From the NCBI GenBank assembly GCA_964388835.1, contig CAYMBZ010000010.1, forward strand, positions 1 through 38,277: a DNA stretch of 38,277 nt, given 5' to 3'. The notes under the pieces were generated by a model. It was not told where the DNA came from. It searched no databases and saw only the letters and a program-made list of their open reading frames with translations. This DNA is from UBA1738 sp964388835 (GTDB lineage: Bacteria > Bacillota > Clostridia > UBA1381). Made by a program: the position numbers and the translations under genes. Below, piece after piece: positions 15,969 through 26,700 of the stretch (positions are counted from its first letter, which is position 1; every line of letters begins with the position of its first letter).

Positions 15969-17516
15969 TCATAATCCATGTCCATTGTATGCGCCTACAT
16001 TCGGTGCCCCCGTCGATGAAACGGCATTGTTCCAGAAATCTCTTCCTCCGTTATTTCCGATAACCGCACCTGCATTCAATGCCGGCGAGCCCGCCCTAAG
16101 CCTAAGTCCATCAGCTCCCGCATTAAGATTCACAAACATCGGATCTGCCACAATAGGATGTTTGTCAGCTTTTTTAAGTGCATTTTCTTGCGCTTTTGCG
16201 CTGCCCCAGAAAAGATTGTTACTGATATTTCTCGTAGCACTATCCGGTGTATTTGTAATAACGTTTGATGCGGTAATACAGAATATATTATTTTGCAAGA
16301 AAATATTCTTCGTATCGCTGTTACCCATATTGAGCAGTATAAAATGACTTCCGTTTGTACCGCCCGTATAGGGATGCGTTGAATATATCGTATTGTTATA
16401 TATTGAGATTTTCTCTATTTTATCAAGTTCATAGCTAACTCTCGGAATTTCAAAAGCTCGGAATGAGTCATTTTTACTCACATTATATCTTACCGTCGCA
16501 GTTTCTACCAAATGGTTTACTATCAGAAAAAAACCCCCGTGGTTATCATGACTATAGTTGTATTCAAAAACAATATCCCTATTATCTCCGTCAATATCGT
16601 ATCCGAATCCGTCATAGGTAGTCTGTGTTTGATAAACTTCATTACCGGATGCAACTGTGCCCAGTGAATGGAGTACAAAAAGTCCTACATTAACATCTTG
16701 ACAGCCATTTTCCGGCAACATCATTGCCGAATTATAAATGGTGTTTCCCGTTATCTTTCCGTACCTATCACCGGAAACAATTAAGCCGTCACCCTTTACG
16801 TTATGAATGACATTTCCGGAGATTTCCAAATCTTTTGTTTGTCCCTCTTCCTTTTTATCAAATGCCGTATTCCAGTTCATAACCGTCGCAATGCCGGTTC
16901 GCGCACAATTATAAATCTCACAATCCTTGATTTTGAGTCCCACAAAACGCGTTGCCTTCGTTCCACGCGCCTGCGCTATAATTCCGCCGTTCCAGTGGTT
17001 GTCCGGTGTTTCTGAGGCATCTGCTCTTATGTAATGTCCGTTTACATCGTGTACCGTAATATTTTTTATCTCAACTCCGCAGACATCACCCGCGTTATAC
17101 GCACTAACATACACGCCGTAACGCCAGCTGCTTTCTCCGCGGTTTGTAACCTCCAAATCTCGTATCGTTACATATTCCTGATTATGCAGATATATCGCAG
17201 TATTCGCACCATCGCCGTTTATTGTCGGTTTTGAGCCCGCGCCGTAGCTTGCCACCGTAATCGGAGCATCCTTTTCTCCCGAGCTTGACATCCACAGCGA
17301 ACCACTCCAAACTCCGCCCTTTTCGAACAAAATTTCGTCCCCGGGCAGGAAATTGGTTTGATTGACCTTTTCAATAGTTCTCCACGCTGTGTTCGCAGAC
17401 AATCCATCATTTGTATCTTTACCAGCGTTTGAAACATAATAAGTTGCCGCACTTGCAGTCGCTGTCGAAATCAGTATCGCACCCACCGCCGATAATATCG
17501 CCAATAACTTTTTCAT
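15969..17516 (-). CDS. Secreted right-handed parallel beta-helix protein
   Basis: This 515-residue exported protein probably binds or cleaves a polysaccharide. After a signal peptide (about 1-25) it opens with ATYYVSNAGKDTNDGLSA and then PGDEILFEKGGVWSG, the usual start of secreted beta-helix lyases and hydrolases. Many short strand-turn repeats follow. The stretch GYDIDGDN, then NYSHDNHGGF, is acidic and may bind calcium. The end (SPALNAGA to GAYNG) is a closing motif common in such proteins. It is a shorter paralogue of the protein at 18682-20700. I cannot assign a PL or GH family. ATG 17516 is preferred to ATG 17537 because GAGGGA precedes it and the signal peptide begins there. Confidence 0.85.
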   Translation of the reverse strand: MKKLLAILSAVGAILISTATASAATYYVSNAGKDTNDGLSANTAWRTIEKVNQTNFLPGDEILFEKGGVWSGSLWMSSSGEKDAPITVASYGAGSKPTINGDGANTAIYLHNQEYVTIRDLEVTNRGESSWRYGVYVSAYNAGDVCGVEIKNITVHDVNGHYIRADASETPDNHWNGGIIAQARGTKATRFVGLKIKDCEIYNCARTGIATVMNWNTAFDKKEEGQTKDLEISGNVIHNVKGDGLIVSGDRYGKITGNTIYNSAMMLPENGCQDVNVGLFVLHSLGTVASGNEVYQTQTTYDGFGYDIDGDNRDIVFEYNYSHDNHGGFFLIVNHLVETATVRYNVSKNDSFRAFEIPRVSYELDKIEKISIYNNTIYSTHPYTGGTNGSHFILLNMGNSDTKNIFLQNNIFCITASNVITNTPDSATRNISNNLFWGSAKAQENALKKADKHPIVADPMFVNLNAGADGLRLRAGSPALNAGAVIGNNGGRDFWNNAVSSTGAPNVGAYNGHGL

Positions 17517-17545
17517 ATTATCCCTCACTCTCCGCATTTTTCATC

Positions 17546-18547
17546 TTACAGTTCAGAAAAGTCCAGCTCGTCATATTCATTGGTATAGACAATCTTTGCT
17601 TTCTTTACTGCTTTTTCTATTTCATCGTTCACGTATTTGTCCAAATACATTGATAAAACGTTACTTTCAATCTCATCAAAGGATTTGTAGCCTCCGTCCT
17701 TAACCTCATTAATCCTTATAAAACTCACCTTTCCTCCGGTCATATACGGTCCGCAGACGGTATTTATCTTTCCTGCCCTTATACTATCCAAAATTCCCGG
17801 ATAATAAAGAGTAAGATGCCTGTCGGTTTCATAGTTTGTCTCCATTTCATGTATTTCGCCGCCGTCCGCTGTTACGCCTTTATCTATATTCTCCCCTGCC
17901 AATGACTTTTCCATATAAGCTGTTGCCACGGATTCTTTTTCTGATGGGAATTCATACAGAGTCAATTTTGCCTCGGGCGACAATTTATAATATACTTCCT
18001 TTATTTCTTCATAATATCCCTTTAATATTTTCTCGTTGGGTTTTAATCTTTCCGCTAATTGATTTTTAATCGATATTCTCAACTTAGCCATGCTGTCATT
18101 GTAATATTCATGCGGGGTGTATTCAGTCACTCCGTACACAACTTCACCATTTTCCTTTTGCTTTTTTCTTTCTTCATTGTTTTTGTTCATGGTGTCAATC
18201 AAATCGGAATAACTGTTGCTTTCCATTATACCCTCTTTTTTTGCAAGCTTCTGCAACATTTTATCCTCTTTCAACTGGGTTACAGCAAGCTCACACAGAT
18301 ACTGTCGCGGAGTCATACCTTCAAAATCGGTTTCCCAAAAACCCTTGCTATACTCTGCACCATAGTTATCCGCAAAATATTTTACCGCCTCTGCTTTATG
18401 CCGTTTTGCGATCAACATAAATTCATCAGTTTCAACTTTTTCGCTACCGACACGCATAACAATACCTTCTTCATTTGTACTGCACGCGGTAAGTGCCAGT
18501 ATTAAAGCACATATAAATGCGGTTATTCTTCCGATTTTATTAACCAT
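17546..18547 (-). CDS. SurA/PrsA-like lipoprotein foldase
   Basis: This 333-residue lipoprotein has lipobox LTAC with Cys22 after a short hydrophobic signal. A helical SurA-N-like region (about 23-175) is followed by a segment resembling a parvulin-type prolyl isomerase (about 185-300: EAKLTLYEFP, a GGEI strand, a VSFIRINEV strand) and a C-terminal helix. PrsA-type foldases sit on the outer face of the membrane and help exported proteins fold. The isomerase part is divergent, so it may be a chaperone only. It lies between two secreted beta-helix genes, 29 bases before the second, which suggests a dedicated client relationship. ATG 18547 is chosen for its upstream CGGAG and for the lipoprotein signal. 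Confidence 0.78.
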   Translation of the reverse strand: MVNKIGRITAFICALILALTACSTNEEGIVMRVGSEKVETDEFMLIAKRHKAEAVKYFADNYGAEYSKGFWETDFEGMTPRQYLCELAVTQLKEDKMLQKLAKKEGIMESNSYSDLIDTMNKNNEERKKQKENGEVVYGVTEYTPHEYYNDSMAKLRISIKNQLAERLKPNEKILKGYYEEIKEVYYKLSPEAKLTLYEFPSEKESVATAYMEKSLAGENIDKGVTADGGEIHEMETNYETDRHLTLYYPGILDSIRAGKINTVCGPYMTGGKVSFIRINEVKDGGYKSFDEIESNVLSMYLDKYVNDEIEKAVKKAKIVYTNEYDELDFSEL

Positions 18548-18618
18548 TCCGTTTCTCCGTTCCGCCGTATTTTTCGGCAAATTTTAACGCAGAAGATAAG
18601 CGCATAAACTTAATTTCC

Positions 18619-18651
18619 CGGGGCAAAGGCAGAATATCTGCCTTTGCCCCG
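18619..18651. promoter_or_regulatory. Perfect 15-bp hairpin between beta-helix and foldase genes
   Basis: CGGGGCAAAGGCAGA (18619-18633) and TCTGCCTTTGCCCCG (18637-18651) form a perfect GC-rich stem with a three-base loop. Neither side carries a run of T residues, so it is not a standard terminator. In the roughly 130-base gap inside a long operon it may protect the upstream message from 3' decay or lower expression of the downstream genes. Confidence 0.7.
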
Positions 18652-18681
18652 AAATCATAAGCATACCGCTTATCTCATACA

Positions 18682-20700
18682 TTAGTTTTGATATACTCTC
18701 GGATTATCCGTAAGATGTACGGTTCCGTTATCCCACACCGCCGTTTCACCGACGATTGTGCCCAAATCTCTTGCCGACACGAACATAACACCGTCTATCT
18801 GAACAGGTCTTTTCGTCCAGCTTATCTGCTTTCCGCTTGAAAGGTAGAAATCATTACCTTCGGTAAAGGTAACGTCAACACCTATACCGCTGAGAGTTAT
18901 CACCTTGGTCTCATACGCAAAGCCCACTTCAACATCAAGTGCCGTTGCCGCTGTTCTCAAAGGTATCATAGCCACCCCGTCCGAAATGAACGGTACTGCC
19001 GTCGATACTCGCTCATCCGCAGGAACCGCCTCGCCATCTATTTCTGCCAGGTTCGTTCCGATTGTAAAGTGAATATCTCTCTTTCTTGCGAGTTCCTGTG
19101 CCCACGGCTCATCATACGATACGCCTGTTCCGCCATAAGCTCCGATATTGTTTGAAACGATTTCATCGCCGAAATAGTCAATTCCGCCGTTATCCTCTAC
19201 AGCAATTCCCGCGCCGATAGCAGGTGAATCTTCAAACAGCTTGTAGCCCCAAACGGTATCCCAGCCTGTACCGCCGGTACCTGCGGCAACAAACTTAGGA
19301 TCCTGACCGATGATTGCGTCCGGCTCGTTAAGCTTAAGTCCCCAAGCGGAACCTTCCAGTTTATTCTTATTGTTTCCGAAGTAGTAAAGGTTGTTTCTGC
19401 GGTTCACATTGTAGGGATAGTCAACCGGAATCTCGCCTATTTCCTCCGATTCAACATAGAATATATTGTTGTATATTTCGGTGTGCCGCGGGCGACCGAG
19501 CATTAATAAAAGCTTTCTCTGCCCCGGCTCCTTTGCATAGAATGTGTTATTATAAATCTTTCCGTCAACATTCCATGTTGTGGGATGTGCATACGGGAAG
19601 TGTGGGCACGCCAGCTGATACTGGTGGTCATTTTGACTTATGTTGTACCTTACCGTATATCCCGTATTGTTGTAGTTTACTATAAGAATAAATCCGCCGT
19701 CATTATCGTGGCTGTAATTATATTCAAATACTATGTTCTTGTTATCACCGTCGATATCATATCCGTATCCGTCAAGTGTGGTACGGCACAAATACGATTC
19801 ATTGTAACGGAAAGTGATGTTATTGCTGTGTATTGCCCAAATTCCGACATTTACGGTAGGCATTTCCCCCGTATATGACATCATGTTTGTGTCATATGCG
19901 ACGTTATGCTCAACCAAACCGCCGTCCTGACCTACAATGACGATACCGTCACCGAAAATATTGTGCAAAATGTTGTTGCGCACAACCGTTTCTTTTCCAT
20001 ATCCCGGCTCGGTCAATGCAATCGGCGAATTCCAGTTCGAGACAACAAGAATACCGCTTCGCTTTACGTCATATACCTCACAGTTTTCAATGAGGACATT
20101 ATCCACATGACACTCCTCTTTACCGATTGCTTCCGCACGGATAACAATACCACCATTCCAGTGCGGGTCGTTATCGGCTCTTTCGGTAACAGTAAGGCTT
20201 CCACCGTTTACATCGTGAACGGTTACGTTTCTTACAACATAGCCTTCACCTATCATACCCTCAACATATACCGACAATCCGTACTTCCACTGATATCCCT
20301 CTCCATTGTTTGTCAGTTCCAAATCCTCGATAGTCCACCAACTTTGGTTGTAAAGTGTAACCGTTCCGCCGGTACGTAATCCATCAACATTAGCATTGAT
20401 TATCGGCTTTGCGCCATCGCCGTATTTTCCGATGTATATGGGATTTCCTTCTTCGCCGCTACCCTTTGGATAGCATTGACCCTCCCATACGCCGCCTGCT
20501 TCAAACAAAATTTTATCACCCGGCTGAAAGGTTGTTTGCGATACCTTATCAACGGATGCCCATGCCGCATCCGGCGCAGTACCGGATGCAGCATCATCTC
20601 CGTTAGGAGATACGTAGTATGTCGCAGCATATGCGCTGCCTGCGGCACAAATTGTGCATGCCGCCACAGCAAATGCTGTTAATAGTTTCTTTATCTTCAT
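18682..20700 (-). CDS. Secreted parallel beta-helix protein with copper-amine-oxidase-N-like stalk domain
   Basis: This 672-residue protein has a signal peptide (about 1-25) followed by a right-handed beta-helix (about 26-545) that is paralogous to the protein at 15969-17516: both share ATYYVS, PGDKILFE with GGVWEG, and GYDIDGDN followed by NYSHDN. A C-terminal domain (about 560-672) resembles the copper amine oxidase N-terminal domain (FISDGVAMIPLRTAATAL, then VMFVSARDLGTIVG), a surface module of Clostridia proteins with no oxidase activity of its own. The probable role is polysaccharide binding or cleavage at the cell surface. It starts 12 bases after the SLH protein gene and is clearly in the same operon. 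Confidence 0.85.
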   Translation of the reverse strand: MKIKKLLTAFAVAACTICAAGSAYAATYYVSPNGDDAASGTAPDAAWASVDKVSQTTFQPGDKILFEAGGVWEGQCYPKGSGEEGNPIYIGKYGDGAKPIINANVDGLRTGGTVTLYNQSWWTIEDLELTNNGEGYQWKYGLSVYVEGMIGEGYVVRNVTVHDVNGGSLTVTERADNDPHWNGGIVIRAEAIGKEECHVDNVLIENCEVYDVKRSGILVVSNWNSPIALTEPGYGKETVVRNNILHNIFGDGIVIVGQDGGLVEHNVAYDTNMMSYTGEMPTVNVGIWAIHSNNITFRYNESYLCRTTLDGYGYDIDGDNKNIVFEYNYSHDNDGGFILIVNYNNTGYTVRYNISQNDHQYQLACPHFPYAHPTTWNVDGKIYNNTFYAKEPGQRKLLLMLGRPRHTEIYNNIFYVESEEIGEIPVDYPYNVNRRNNLYYFGNNKNKLEGSAWGLKLNEPDAIIGQDPKFVAAGTGGTGWDTVWGYKLFEDSPAIGAGIAVEDNGGIDYFGDEIVSNNIGAYGGTGVSYDEPWAQELARKRDIHFTIGTNLAEIDGEAVPADERVSTAVPFISDGVAMIPLRTAATALDVEVGFAYETKVITLSGIGVDVTFTEGNDFYLSSGKQISWTKRPVQIDGVMFVSARDLGTIVGETAVWDNGTVHLTDNPRVYQN

Positions 20701-20712
20701 GTCTTTCTCCTC

Positions 20713-23700
20713 TTAATCTACAAATACAACCAAATCATATGGCTTTCCGTGATAAACATAAGCATAAACTTCTCTTCCCGGAACAAGGTCTGCCGCCGAG
20801 CCTATTTCAACGGTCTTATCCGAACGATTTACAACAAGTGTTGTGAACCATGCTTTTTGAGTTATAAGACGCGTTCCGTCCCTACCCTCAACTATAATTC
20901 CGCTATCACCGGCACTCAGAATTTTTCCGAACCAGAATGCCGCATATTCCGGCGCATAATAGTCCGAACCGAAATTTCTTGCAAATACTGTGTACGGACT
21001 TTCACCATCCGAATACACATACATTCTTTTATCCGCTTCATCAGGCGTATGGTATGTAACTATGTCCGTTACTACTTTCTTCGGTATCCATGCACCGTTT
21101 ACTTTTTCTTTACGGTTATATCCGATAATGAGACAGTCACCAAATTTCCAATCGGTACTATAGCCAACATTATTACGCTTATATTCATTAAAGTCAATAT
21201 CTTTTGCAACCTCGTACGCCTTTTTAGCGCCGCCTTCCCAACCATGAAGAATCTGAACAACATCTCCATCTTCATTCAGCTCCGTAGTAAGCTTTTCAAC
21301 AACGAATACGCGTGTGTCGACAACATTCTTATGCGGATCCGGATTATCATTTAACGCACTCTTGGGACGATATACCATAATCTGCACGCGGTTGAATTCA
21401 TCCGCATCATATGCCATTATGTTGTAAGTTGCATTATTCTCGAATTCTTCACCAAAGGATGACAGCTGATATCCGTCCTCTTCATTCTCTTTTCCCTCTT
21501 CAGGCACTATTATCATCTTCGGGCTGTTTGTTGTGTCGATTACCGTACCGAAATGATACCAATCCCAGAAATTGATATCACCGCTGTAATACAGCCAGAA
21601 CTTATCCGAGCCTTTCAATGTGTCATCGCCCATGAAAGCTTGAGTTCTCTTGTGTGATTCATCCGCAAGCTCAATGCTCTTTAAGGTTTTGCCGCTGAGC
21701 GCGTATCTTATAAGCTGAGGCTTAAGTTCCAGAAGTTTCTCCGGTTCGGATTTAACGTTGTTAATCTTAATCTTCGGATCTGCTTCAACCGTAATGAATG
21801 AACCCTTATCGGTAAACAGCTTCATTCTTACAACGTCCTCAACATCATCCAGCCATATCTTTGAAATAAATGCATATACCGAACCCGATGCAACATGTGA
21901 CTCTACTCCGACAATGTTTCCGAAAGTATCCAGCAAGAATACCGCTTCACAGCCCGCATCCAAAAGACCGTTACTCTTTCGGTTTACAAAGTTCTCAAAT
22001 GCCTTTGCAACTTCATACTCTTCACTGTTTATGTAAACATACTCGCCGTCAAATTTTGTGATTGTACCCTGTATGCTGTCCGTTGCTTTTATAAAGTCGG
22101 CAAACTTTCCACTGTCTGAAATTGCCGCAAGAACAACATCGCCGATTTCAAAGGATTCGGGGTATGCCTTTTTGCTGTAGGCTTCGGTTACCATTTCAGC
22201 CTCACTCAAACTGAAGAACGATTCACTGTATTCATCGCGCATCGTTTGTGCATTTGTGTCATATCCTCCTACCTTTATCGGAACATAATTCTCTATCACT
22301 GCGCATTCATATGTACCATCACCCTGTCCGTCTATCAATCTTACGGTTCCGATATCAAACATAAAGTCACTGTCAGTGTAACCAAAGAGATATTCACCGT
22401 TTTTGATAACTTTTAAGGTCTTTGAAAGTTTAACCGTCTTGCGTCTGTTACTTTCAGCATAGGCAAGCTGATTATTTTTTGCTTCGAGGACATCTCTCGC
22501 TCTTATCGCTATCACCTTGCTCTTGCCATTGTCAGTTATGTACAAAAGGGTGTTTTCATCGGTGTCCTTGTCGGCATAAATATATGCCTTAACCTCTGTT
22601 CCCAGATATTCTCTCACCGACTTGTTATCCGTCTTAATCAGGTAATTGCCGATAAGCATCTCATCATACGCAAGCTGTGTCTCGGAAGTAAATTCACCGC
22701 CGTATACACCGTTTACGATGTCCTTGATTTCATAAAGGTCAAACTTGTAATTCATGTACGAAACATCGCTCTGAGAGAATGAAATGCTTGTTTTCAATGT
22801 AACTCCCAAAACTCTTGCCTCAAGAACATTTGTCATAAGTCTGATTGCGGCTTCCCATGTCAGATTTTCTTTTCCGAGAACGCCGTCGGTAATTTCGGCA
22901 GCCGTTGCCGCAGAAATTATTGCATCTTTATCTCCCGAAATAACATCGCCGTATCCCAAAAGAACAAGTGCCGCGCGCAAAGCATCAATTGTCTTTGCAT
23001 CTTCCTCCGGCATAAAATATTTATCCTCAGCCGTAATGAAGCCCTTTTCAACCGCATCAGCGATATATCCCGCAGACCATCTGTCAACCGCAACATCGCT
23101 GAAGTTCTGTTTTGCCGCCTTTTTGTGAGCCGCACTCACGTTCTGCATACCGCTCAGCAAATATGCCAACTCTTCTCTTGTAACAGTATCTTGCGGAAGC
23201 TCTCCGCCGCCTGTACTTATCGGTAGAATCGACAAAGAATTAAGCAAGCGTGCCTTGTCTTTCACATTATCCGCAAGAGTACTGATATCTACTGCAACAC
23301 TGCCTATCAAGGCATTGCCGGTGATACTTGTACTGCTCATGTACGCTTCAAATGTTTTCTTGTCCTTTGCCATTGCGAAATCATCACCGTAGCAGTTATA
23401 TTTTCCGTATATACCGTCGTTTAAGTTACCAATAACAACTCTCTCCGGAATAGTTCCCTCATCTGCAAAAGACTTGACAAGAAGTCCGTCCATGTACATA
23501 TCAACCTTTCCGGGAGTTGACATATCGATTGCAAATTCATGCCAACCAACAGTCTTTATCATACCTGTTTCATACCAAGTATCGCCTACTCTGCACTGAT
23601 AATACAAGCCATAGTTATATGCGCCTTTTCCTGTATTTGCACCAATTGAGTAGGTTTCTTTATCACCCTCAACGATAAGACATCCGTCAACACCGTCCAT

Positions 23701-26700
23701 CGGGCCGTTTGCATCGTAGAACATAATTCTGAAATAACGATTGTCCCCTGCTGAAACGGTTGCGGCAGCTTTTCCGCGGAAGATTACCGAGGTTGTGCCG
23801 CTGTAGGCGGTATTGCCCAGTTTCAAAGCTCCCACATCGCTCATATCCGCATATCCGTTTTGGAAGATTCCGGTAGAACCGTTTTCAAAATTTTCAAACA
23901 CAACGCCGCTCATATCTTGCTCTGTATCGCCCTGAGGCTTGCCAAGCATGAGATAGATTACTTGTGCCGCCATAGCACGTGTGGCGTTTCCGCGCGGGAT
24001 GAAGAAGTTCTCACCCACACCGCTCATAATTCCTTTTTTAAATACACTTACAACACTGTCATAGGCATATTCGGAAATTTCGTTTGAATCCACAAATGCT
24101 GTGAATTCCTTTATATCGTTAAGATAGCATTTTCCCGCACTCAAAACTCTTGCGCAGAACAATGCCATTTCTTCACGTGTTATCGGCTCATTGGGGCCGA
24201 ATGTGGAATCGCTTCTGCCGGAAGCCAATCCCTCGCTTACAGCTGTTGCAACATACCGTTCATACCAGCTTCCTGCCGGTATATCGGTAAAGCTGTTAGA
24301 AGCCGATGGATTCAGCTCATAGAATGTTTTTACAAGAAGAGTGATGAATTCCGCTCTTGTAATATTGCCGTTCGGTGCAAATTCCGTTTCGGTATAACCC
24401 GAAATGATTCCTTTCCGACGAAGAGCCAAAATTGCCTCTTTCGCCCACGGAACAGATTCAATATCGGTAAAGGTGATATCACCTATTGTACCGCCGCTTG
24501 TACCGATATTTGCAATCGGCTTATTGGAAAAATCAATTCCGTCCGTACTTACGTTTATTGCCCCGCTTATAACACCTGCCACCAGCGCATCATAATCTGC
24601 CGCTGTTTGAATATTTGCCGTTATTGCCGCAACCGCGATTTTTCTTCTTAATTCCTCGGAATATCCGTTAAAGCTCGGGTCGCACTTGCCCAAAAGCTTG
24701 AGCATTAAAGCATTTTTTCCTGTTTCGTTAAAGCTCTGGACAGCACAAATCATTTCAACTATTGAAGAATTATCCAAAATATTGTTGTCGCTTGTCATCC
24801 AATTGCTGTATGTGCCCTCAGGACCCGCAACGCTGACTTCGCACTTAATATATGCCCTTACAGCATTTACTTCTATAGTGTAAGTTTTGCCTGTCGCTCC
24901 CTCGATTTGTGTCCATTGAGAACCGTCATCAGATAAATACCAACGGTACTTATCCGTTCCCGCTCCTGCGCCACCGGCGCCTGTTGCGGTATATGTTGCT
25001 GTAAGCGTATTGCCTACAGTGTTTGTGCCGGAAATCGTAACCGAAGTCACATTCGGCATAATACCCGTCATATATCTCTCGGTAAATTCCGCTGACATTT
25101 CCTCGTCACCAACTGTGCCGTTTATGTCGGTCGGAGTTACCGAAACCTTAAATTTCTTGTTTGAGTCCTCAGGCATCTCAAAGTAATAATCCCTACCTGT
25201 AGCACCCTCAATTTTAACAAACTCGTTATTTTCGTTTTCTTTATACCATTGATACTTAGGTGAACCCTCAGCAATCGAACCGGTATGTGAATAGTTATAT
25301 GTCGCCGTAATGTAATTGTTGTTGTCAACAATTCTTACATCTGACGCAACCGGCACAAATTTTCTTGAAACCGTAATGTTATCCACGCAGTACCAGTTAA
25401 AGTTACCGGCACCTTCCCATGAACCGATTGCAATATATTCGGTTTCTCCGGTTTCTGTAAATACCGCAACACCGTCAAAATAACCGGTCACCTTACCCGG
25501 AGTTGATGTTCCGTCAAATACAACCTTGTGCCATCCTTTAGAACGTGTTACCGGCGTTGTAAAGTCTTTCCACGACGTTCCGCTGTCCAAAGTATAGTAG
25601 TAGTTTCCCCACTCATTCATACCAATTGCCATCTTTTCATTTATCTTGAACTGTAAATACGGAATATCAGCATTCATAACATCATAGAAATATGCAACTA
25701 TGGTAGAATTCTTCGGTACGGTGCGCTTAATATTCTGATTGTCGCCGGTTACATACTGTTGTGCATCATTTGTTGCACCAACACTCTTACCCCAGAATAC
25801 CGCACTCTTTTGCTCTCTGCCCGTTATGTCCAGGTTGAAGGTATAGTTTCCCAGCCATGGATTTGCCGTTGACGGAAGCTTCGCGGATTCCCAACTTGTG
25901 TACCAATCACTTTCTCCAAAACCTTCGTGGAATACCAATCCGCTCTTTTGCGGGTCATACATGGTAACCGCCTCAAGAACGGTTTTGTAATAAGCCTTAA
26001 CCTGTTCTTCACTGCTGTATGGCTTGTTTGCCTCCATACGCGCAACTATATCGTTTTGGTCACACTCCGGCAGTTGTTCAAAAACCTGAGCCTGTGCTGA
26101 TGCCAGTAAACCCTTTACAATATCTTTGGTGATTGTCTGTGCATTAAACTTTTCTTCCCATGAAAGCACTCTTGTTCCGATTACCGATACCCTGTCAACC
26201 GCATAGTAATCATCGCCGTTTATGCTCCATAAGTTACCTATCTTAAGATAGTCAAAGCTCTGCGTTCCGGAATAAACTTCTGTACCGTCCAGATACAACT
26301 TAAGTGTTGTGCCCGAAAATTCGGCAGTAAATTTATGCCATCCCTCGCTTCTTGTAAGTGTGGTTTCTGTCCAATCGGTTCCTGTATTTACGCTGTAGCT
26401 GTACTTTGATGCGCCTCTGTAAACACCGAAGATAAAATTATCCGCCACAGCAATACCGAATCCCGAACGTGTATTCTCAGCAAGAGTGTCGTAAAAGTAC
26501 AAGCTTGCCTTTACGCCGTCGCGGTCTCCGATATCCTTTTTAATCCAGGTATTACTACCGTCGCCTCTTCCGCCGTATACAGCGTATGCCTTTGTACCCG
26601 TGCCGTCAAAAGAAACGGAATCGGTATCCTCAACCATGTCATCGCCGTTTTTTGTCCATCCAGAGCTTACATTTCCGCTTTCAAAGTCATCTTTTATAAT

